Source: Lycium barbarum (Eukaryota; Streptophyta; Magnoliopsida; Solanales; Solanaceae). From it: DNA of 64,000 bases. The position numbers and the translations under genes were made by a program. The stretch spans positions 86,752,543 through 86,816,542 of the forward strand of contig NC_083346.1 of NCBI RefSeq assembly GCF_019175385.1, read 5' to 3'. The notes beneath the pieces are model-generated. The model was not told where the DNA came from. It was given only the letters and a program-made list of their open reading frames with translations, and did not search any database. Below, piece after piece: positions 57,580-64,000 of this stretch; position 1 is the first letter of the stretch, and every line of letters starts with the position of its first letter.

Positions 57580-58410
57580 TACTATCAAGAGTTATTTGTA
57601 GTTAAAAGAATTGCCAAGTATAATCGATCTCTTCTTTCCCATTATTATGACGTGCTTCGAGTTGTTTATACTTTGTTCTCCTTCTCTTAAATTAATGTGA
57701 AGCAGACCCACGTCCGTAAAGTCTACATTTCCTCAAATGTAGTCTTGAGTGGGGATAATATCGTGGCTGATAAGTCAAGAGAGTCATTAATTAGAAAGTA
57801 TCGTCAAACTTGTGTATGCTTAAATTTAAGTCAACAAAATGCTACTTAAGTAATCTTTAAGGATATAATTAGTTAATGTTGTGCAAAAAGAAAAACAAGT
57901 CATTTTCTTTCATTCAAAGTGTAAGAGCAAGGGATCTCATTTCTTCGGAAAAAAGAATTACAGTAGTAGAAACGTTCAATTATCTTTTAAATTCTCTTGT
58001 TCTTTTCTCTTGTATTATGTTCCTTTGATTTTCTTTGATTTTTGTTTTTTTTTTTTGTTTTTTTGTTTGTTTTTGGTAATGGCATGTTTAAGGAAGTTTA
58101 CTTTGATTCCTTTCCTTAAAGTGTTTTAAAATTCTTTGAGACATTCTTTTGTAATCATCATTCTCAAGGTGGCAAAAGTGATTCAATCTGAGACCTAAAT
58201 TGTCCCTTTTGTTGCGGTGGAAAGGTCATTAGGAATGTCACGGTCAGAGAATTTGGTCAAACTAGCCTGTACATTACAGGTCCATGGGCCCCATCTTAGT
58301 TTGACCCAAAATAACTACATGACATAACAAACATACAGTGGGTATTGACATTTAGTAGTTATAGTTTAACTTAATTACTTCTCATAACAAACATTTGTGT
58401 ATTAATGACA
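57580..58410. other. Intergenic, no gene recognised
   Basis: AT-rich with T runs near 58045-58070. The stretch from 57575 continues the text before 50966, as expected for the pre-insertion site. Confidence 0.5.
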
Positions 58411-58415
58411 TTTAG

Positions 58416-58419
<4 letters not shown>

Positions 58420-58473
<54 letters not shown>

Positions 58474-58475
58474 AA
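58420..58475. repeat. (TA)n(CA)n microsatellite
   Basis: About 36 bp of TA followed by about 18 bp of CA/AC. Confidence 0.95.
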
Positions 58476-58519
58476 ATAGAATACCCATCAAACTATTCAC
58501 TTCTAACCCAACCCTCCCA

Positions 58520-59330
58520 TCTCTCTCCCCCCCTCTTCTCCCCACTGCTCCGCCGCCAGCCACTACGACCGTCGGAGCTCCGACGAAATGCCGTGCCCCT
58601 TCACCACCGTCATATTCTCATTGTTGATTACTGGAGCAACCAAAATATTTCCTTTCCAAAGATTTTCTGTAACTAATAAACTTTACAGAGATCAACAATT
58701 GCAACCACTTAACAGTTCGGCCATCTCTTTTCTTTCAATTAGAAAGATGAAAAACTTACTCCTTTGGTCATTGGCAACGTGCAGCAACTACATTTTCCGG
58801 TCAGATCTGTATTCGCCGAAATTTTTTCCAGTCAGATATGGATTCGCCGGAATTTTTTCCGGTCAGATCCGGAAAAAGTCCAGATTTTCGATTTATTTTG
58901 TTGTATATTTACCGTGTATACAATGTTTTTCGTTTGTATTTGTTGTATACATACCGGAAAATATGGCATATTTGTTAATTTTTTGGTGTATGAATGTTTT
59001 ATACTGTATTTTTCGCCAGTATCTGTTGTATACATACCGGAAAATATGATGTATTTGTGTAATTATTGGTGTATATGTATTCAATTTTTACTCGTTGTAT
59101 TCATGAATACAACAAGCCAATTTATGAATACAGTGGAAAAATATTGTTGTATTCATGAATACAGCTAAAAAAAATTTGAATACACATGTGGGAGCTAGGC
59201 TGATTTGCTACACAACGTAAATATTGAAACATTAGCTATGTAGTTTGATTAAACCCCAAATGTTTGCTATTTATGTAAAATGCCCAAATTGTTAACTATG
59301 GCCTGCGTTGTAAAAGAATTTGGTGGGCCA
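58520..59330 (+). repeat. Repeat-rich non-coding stretch, probably transposon
   Basis: GGTCAGATCTG, TTCGCCGGAATTTTTTCCGG and TTGTTGTATACATACCGGAA blocks are each repeated two or three times. The last is at about 58943 and 59025, both followed by AAATATG. The 153- and 134-codon frames here follow these repeats and have no domain. The style (TATACAATTTTCATAC-like) resembles module B of 36102-38422. Confidence 0.5.
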
Positions 59331-59437
59331 TTATACTTTTCAAATGTGTAATTCACACAAATACCCTATTTCGGTGGTGGTCTTTAATTTTTTCCCCTTA
59401 AATTGCTAGTCTTTAATTTTTCCCTTCGGCACTTTAA

Positions 59438-59642
59438 GGGGTCGTTTAGTGTGAAGGATAAATAAAAATAGTCCCGGGATAAAATTTTAGTGTCTCTTTA
59501 TCCCATGTTTGATTGGAATAAAAATCCGAGATAAGTTATCCTGGGATTGTAGTCTTATTTTATCCCACCTTGAGGGTGGAATAATTAATTTATCCCGGGA
59601 TTAGTTATCTCGGGATAAGTTGTTTCCCAACCAAATGAGCCC
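59438..59642. mobile_element. Tourist-like MITE
   Basis: Ends GGGGTCGTTTAG and, inverted, GGGCTCATTTGG, with TAA on both sides (59435-59437 and 59643-59645) and TATCCCGGGATTA-type inner symmetry. Length 205 bp. TAA target and end sequence fit PIF/Harbinger MITEs. Confidence 0.75.
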
Positions 59643-59654
59643 TAAGAGGTCCAA

Positions 59655-62600
59655 TGTCACACCCTAATCTCCCTAGGGTGTGATGGGCACCCGACCTCAT
59701 ATCCGGAGCCGAGCGAACCCACAGACTCTTATCACACACATAATCTCTTCGGACTCTGAAATCAAATAAAAGCAAAATACATAGTAAGCTTTCAAATTCT
59801 TTCTTCTATCGTTCTCAAATCAAACCAGATCTATAATCTTATGGAATCCATAACATAATACATAAAGACACATCGGCTGATGGAGCTGCTTACAAAACTG
59901 ACATCTTGTGCCCACGACTCGGTCTGCAAAGTCTCTAACTTCAATCATAAATCATAACATACAAACTCCGACTCGGCAATACTCCAGAAGGAAGTGGAGC
60001 TCGCCAATCCCGCTGGAACATCTTCTGGTAATGTCCTTTACTCATCTGGGTGTACCTGCGTGACATGAAACGCAGCCCCCGAAGAAAGGGGGTCAGTACG
60101 GAAAATGTACTGAGCATGTAAGGCATGGAATACAAAAAAGGAGATCATAGCTGAAACGGAGATTTACGAGAATCAGGTATGACCCTTTTAAACATCAAAA
60201 CACTTGCCTTTTTAAATGAAAATCAAGCATGTCATCGTAAATCATAAATGAAAATCATGTATACCTTCATCGTATAACACATATCATATAACGTGCCCCG
60301 GCCCTCTAGTGAGGGACGCGGTGAGTAAACTCATACATGTCATCACCATATATCATATATGCATATAACGTGCCTCGACCCTCCATTGAGGGACGCGGTG
60401 AATGAGATCATATATGCCAATGCCATGTATCATATATGCATGTAACGTGCCCCGGCCCTCTTTTGCGGGACGCGGTGAACAGAGTCATCATATGCCATCC
60501 TGGCCACCACCCCGTCATCATATCATAATGTCATCATATCATATATAACATGCCCCGGCCCGCAAGTGAGAGGGACGCGGTGAACAATGCAGAGAAGTAC
60601 GTACGAGAACATACCCTGGCCCGGGACGTAGTGGAGGACATACTGAGACTTGCACGAACAGAGTAGTGCGAAACCATATGCACATAAGTCAAGACTCGAC
60701 AGACTAGTATACTTACCGACACATGAAGGCTCAGAAACCAGTTTCGTGTCAATCCGACTTAGTATAAGAAAGTTATGAGCGTTTGAAGTACAGAACCTTC
60801 TACGAACATTTCAGAAGCTATTTTTGGAAAATCGAAAATACAATCATATCAAGTACCTTTCGGATAACGTATGGACCAAATCAAATATAGCTTTTGGAAC
60901 CATATGTACGTATCAAAATATATCAAAGACTCAATGGAATAATCAAACGTGCTATTATTTGAAAATCAAAACTTTAGTCATATCAATTATTTTTCGAATG
61001 CTATTCGGAAACATATCAGACAGAACCTCGGACATCATAGATACACATCAAAACCATATGAAATAACTTATAGAATTCTTTTGAAAACATATCAAAAGTG
61101 CATAAGAATCATAAACAGACTCGGAATCCAAGAATAGAGTAACCCCGAGGTGCATATCATACCTTATTTGGCTCTAAGACATGCCAAAAGAAAGAAAGGG
61201 TAAGCCTTACATACCTGCTCCACGTCCTATTAGCTATGCGTATTTATCCAAACTTGCTAGTCTACATTAAAAAAGAATCCATACAATCATTAGATTCGTC
61301 GTCATACACTCGCTTTAGTTCTTCAAATGAATTCATTCATAATCTGCCGAAATTTCGGCAGCATTTCCCCTGTAAATACACCATCCCCGAGAATCTAACT
61401 CGGCCAAATTATCAACAACAATCCGAGAATTTAACTCGGCCAAATTATCAGCAACAATACCAACCACCATACTAACAACTTCGACAACCAATCCAAAATA
61501 TATTCTAACATGGTTCAAGAACTTTCAAACAATTCACATAATGTTCAAACAACCCAACCAACATACCACTTCACCCTAAACCTTCCAAATTCAACAAGAA
61601 CAATAGCGACACATTTCCTTCTTTCAAGTTCATGAATTATACCTACTACCCGAATCCTTCTCAACTCAACATAACCAACAACAACACATTCTTTCCTTCC
61701 AAATTCATGAACTATAATAATAGTCTATGCATTAACAACTTCATTCTCATAATTACAAGAAACTATACTAATGTCAAATTAACTTCTTCAACACTCCCAC
61801 AACAATTAAAACTTCATTTCAAGCCATCAAATGTCCATTTTTATTATGGAATCCACATCTATAACAATCAAAATACTAAATAAAATCAATTCATCATATC
61901 TTCACAATACCACCCCTATTCGGCCATCACCCTATACATACATATGTCATGAATTTCATCCATTCCACATACTCTAACATACATAAATCATTCATAACAC
62001 ATGTAAAAGAGGGTTGAACACATACCTTTCTCCCACTCATCTTCTTTCTCGGCTAGGATTGAAATTGTACAAATGAATGGTTTGCTTGCTTCAACAACCT
62101 CTCCATGTTAAAGAGGACCTTCCAATTAGTTGAATTGCTAGAAGAAATAATTTTTTGTGATCAATTTCCATGGACCAAGATTTGGCCATGGTTGGCCGAA
62201 TGCTATCCCTTTTTTTTTCTTCTAAGTTTCTTAAGTTGTGGGGAGATGAAAATATATGGATTTCTCTACACTTGCTCATATATATATATATATATATAGT
62301 TCCTTCCAATATCAAGTAGACACATGGCCCTCTTCTCCTTTTTTCTTGAAACTTCTTAAAAATAAACAAAGAAGACTAATTGTCTTCTTATGCAAGCTTT
62401 GGTCTATTTACATAATTTAGCTCCATTAAATAAAAATGTGGACATACACTCCCTCACATGCCACATGGGCATAGTAACTTCATGACCATTTTTTTGAAAT
62501 TCCCATTTTGCCCCTAGCCTTCCACAATATTTCGATGAACCGCTTTGTGAATTTCCCTTTTTACCCTTAGCCTTTCTCAATATTTCCATACTAATAAACA

Positions 62601-62695
62601 ACTTGTTCCTTAAAATAATTTTGGAAAATAGTCTCGTCCTTAACTTCTCGCAATTATCTCGAATTATCTGAACGCACAAAATACGGGCTATAACA
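59655..62695 (-). mobile_element. 3' LTR of a Ty3/gypsy element
   Basis: The + strand starts TGTCACACCCTAATC and ends GGGCTATAACA. It is the same family as 11384-14830. It is followed to the right by a purine tract on the minus strand, so this is the 3' LTR and the element body extends past the window edge. The flank before it is TCCAA; the partner is outside the window. Confidence 0.85.
60291..60580. repeat. About 79-bp tandem repeats with GC hairpin
   Basis: Four or so units each with CGTGCCCCGGCCCTC, a 4-6-base loop, GAGGGACGCGGTG and an AT-rich spacer with CATATATCATATATGCAT. CCCTC/GAGGG can form a hairpin in each unit. Confidence 0.8.
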
Positions 62696-62712
62696 TCCTC
62701 CCCCCCTTTAGA
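62696..62712 (-). other. Polypurine tract of gypsy element
   Basis: Minus strand AAAGGGGGGGAGGA immediately before TGTTATAGCCC; preceded by GAGGACGAATGTTC, the usual end of Solanaceae gypsy pol. Confidence 0.85.
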
Positions 62713-63880
62713 ACATTCGTCCTCGAATGTTCAACTGATCTTATGGGGTCTTATAACACTTGGGGGGGGGGGGGGGGTTACCTCTCATAGTTGTTCCTTT
62801 CTTCATGCCCATTCCTTATCTTCCACCCTATTTCCTTTATAATCGAACCTCTCGGTCTTTACATGAGTCCTCATTCCGTGTCATGGGTTCTCTAATCCAC
62901 TGCACTAACTTATTATCCTTTTCCTTTCTTAGGTTTCTTCCTCCTCGAACATTTTTCTTCCTTTTGCCATTTGTGGCATCGGCTCGGAGGGTCGTGAAAT
63001 TTTCACTTTAAGCTCGCAAATCCATTTCATTCCTAAGTCATCCTTTCAGGAAAGTACTTCCATGTCCGAGATAACCATATTAATATAGCTATACATTTAT
63101 TCCTTTATATACCTTTCACCTTAACATCATCGCAAGGCCTAAATCTCCTAACATCGTCACAAGGCTTAATCATTTTTTCTCTTACTTCACACCCCCTGTC
63201 CTAGTCACTATTCCTTTAGCCTCACTTATTGAAAGTGGTTCTCGAACCTCATACACTCCTCTTTTGTTCCATATTACCATACTTTATCCTTTCCACGCAC
63301 CTACCTTTGAATCTTTATCCAAATAGTCTCGTACTTTTCCGATAATTTCTCTCGGGTCTTCACTCACTAAGGTTTCTTACCTTTCACCTTTTTCCGACAT
63401 TTTAATCTCCTTGTCTTCCATTTACTCACACTCTTTCTTTTCCAAATATCGTTGTATTAGAATTTTCCAACCTTAACCTGTAGTAAAAATGACATCAATT
63501 TATCTTGTAACACTGTACCATTTATTTTTGTTGTCACTTGAACTTCGGTACCCTTACTCGATTGAGGCTGTCCATACCGTAACGCCGGTTGCTGAGACAC
63601 ACACATCACATGCCCACCAATACATTCTCATATGGGATATCGTATGAATTCACACACACACATATATATATATATAATTGCTATCAACTAGCCCACAAAA
63701 TACTTCCAAACGCTATTCAAGCCTATCCTAATTCTAGAGCTGTGACGCACTTTCTGTCTTTTCTCCAGTCTAGCCTGTCTCGTCCTATGTGGCCTTTTAT
63801 GGTCTCCAACCATCCCGTATACTCTAGTTTCCCCTTAGGATATTCTAGCTTTTCATTTGTTTCTTATGTCTGGATATATA
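62713..63880 (-). pseudogene. Decayed 3' interior of gypsy element
   Basis: CATTCGAGGACGAATGTTC lies at the left end. Beyond this no sustained frame or domain was recognised, apart from a run of G at 62764-62777 and a CA/TA microsatellite at 63650-63676. If pol was here, it is badly decayed or replaced by other insertions. Confidence 0.4.
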
Positions 63881-63886
63881 GAATTT

Positions 63887-63996
63887 CTTGCACCCTTCCC
63901 AGGGGGTCACCCATCCTAAAATTGCTCCCACCTTAGCACGCTTAACCTCGAAACTTCGATGAAATCCAGTGCTTTAATGCTAATGTAATCGCGTCC
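63887..63996 (-). pseudogene. 5S rRNA-derived sequence
   Basis: The minus strand follows plant 5S rRNA along almost its whole length: ATCGCG...AATGC near the start, GGTTAAGCGTGCT (internal promoter A region, normally AGTTAAGCGTGCT) and AGGATGGGTGACC (C region, exact), then CTGGGAAG. The middle and 3' end have diverged, so it is not a functional 5S gene. It could belong to a Cassandra-type element, whose LTRs carry 5S sequence, or to a 5S-derived SINE. Confidence 0.8.
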
Positions 63997-64000
63997 ACTT

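Noticed and set aside
58588..59168. Two overlapping frames of 153 and 134 codons
   Set aside because: Both run through short repeats (TTGTTGTATACATACCGG), have no domain, and overlap in different frames; transposon sequence explains them.
62760..63011. 83-codon frame starting MGGGGG
   Set aside because: It begins in a run of G next to a gypsy purine tract and has no domain.

Overview
The window is plant nuclear DNA, most likely from a member of the Solanaceae. This rests on a plant-type AP-1 mu adaptin gene with spliceosomal introns, on Tekay-like Ty3/gypsy LTRs and TS-type SINE tails (TTG-repeat ends) typical of that family, and on very AT-rich, heavily nested transposon sequence. The organism call is inference; no database was searched.

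One host gene is clear: an apparently intact AP-1 clathrin adaptor medium (mu) subunit, 11 coding exons from 19733 to 34851 on the + strand, 426 residues. Nearly everything else is transposable-element sequence. 1-7249 is the 5' end of a minus-strand Ty3/gypsy element (LTR 4500-7249, primer site, decayed gag) whose gag is split by a 3.1-kb solo LTR with a perfect 5-bp target duplication. 7254-9030 is a broken LINE. 9290-19474 is a 10-kb Mutator-like element (MULE) bounded by a perfect 9-bp duplication and imperfect 39-bp terminal inverted repeats. It carries a mudrA-type transposase (+ strand) and a ULP1/C48-type protease (- strand), is filled with a 21-nt palindrome-rich minisatellite, and is itself interrupted by a 3.4-kb solo LTR and an LTR fragment. 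Its right end is about 258 bp upstream of the adaptin start codon.

The adaptin introns hold more insertions: a broken copia element with a mitochondrial-looking block and an inverted repeat (intron 2), a Helitron-like element, a hAT-like MITE and a SINE (intron 5), and a LINE RT fragment (intron 10). From 36 kb to 50 kb lie a palindromic rearranged transposon, Helitron-like sequence, a coding-less copia-type element containing a hAT element that itself contains a Stowaway MITE, and a further inverted-repeat element. 50966-57574 is a complete but mutated minus-strand Ty1/copia element with matching 5-bp duplications and a candidate 69-nt intron in gag. 59438-59642 is a Tourist-like MITE, and 59655-62695 is the 3' LTR of another minus-strand gypsy element. 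The right edge holds a sequence clearly derived from 5S rRNA.

The most interesting structure is the MULE with its two opposed genes, introns occupied by one palindromic minisatellite family, and its position against the promoter of an essential trafficking gene. No CRISPR, operon or bacterial feature is present, and no intact tRNA gene was recognised.
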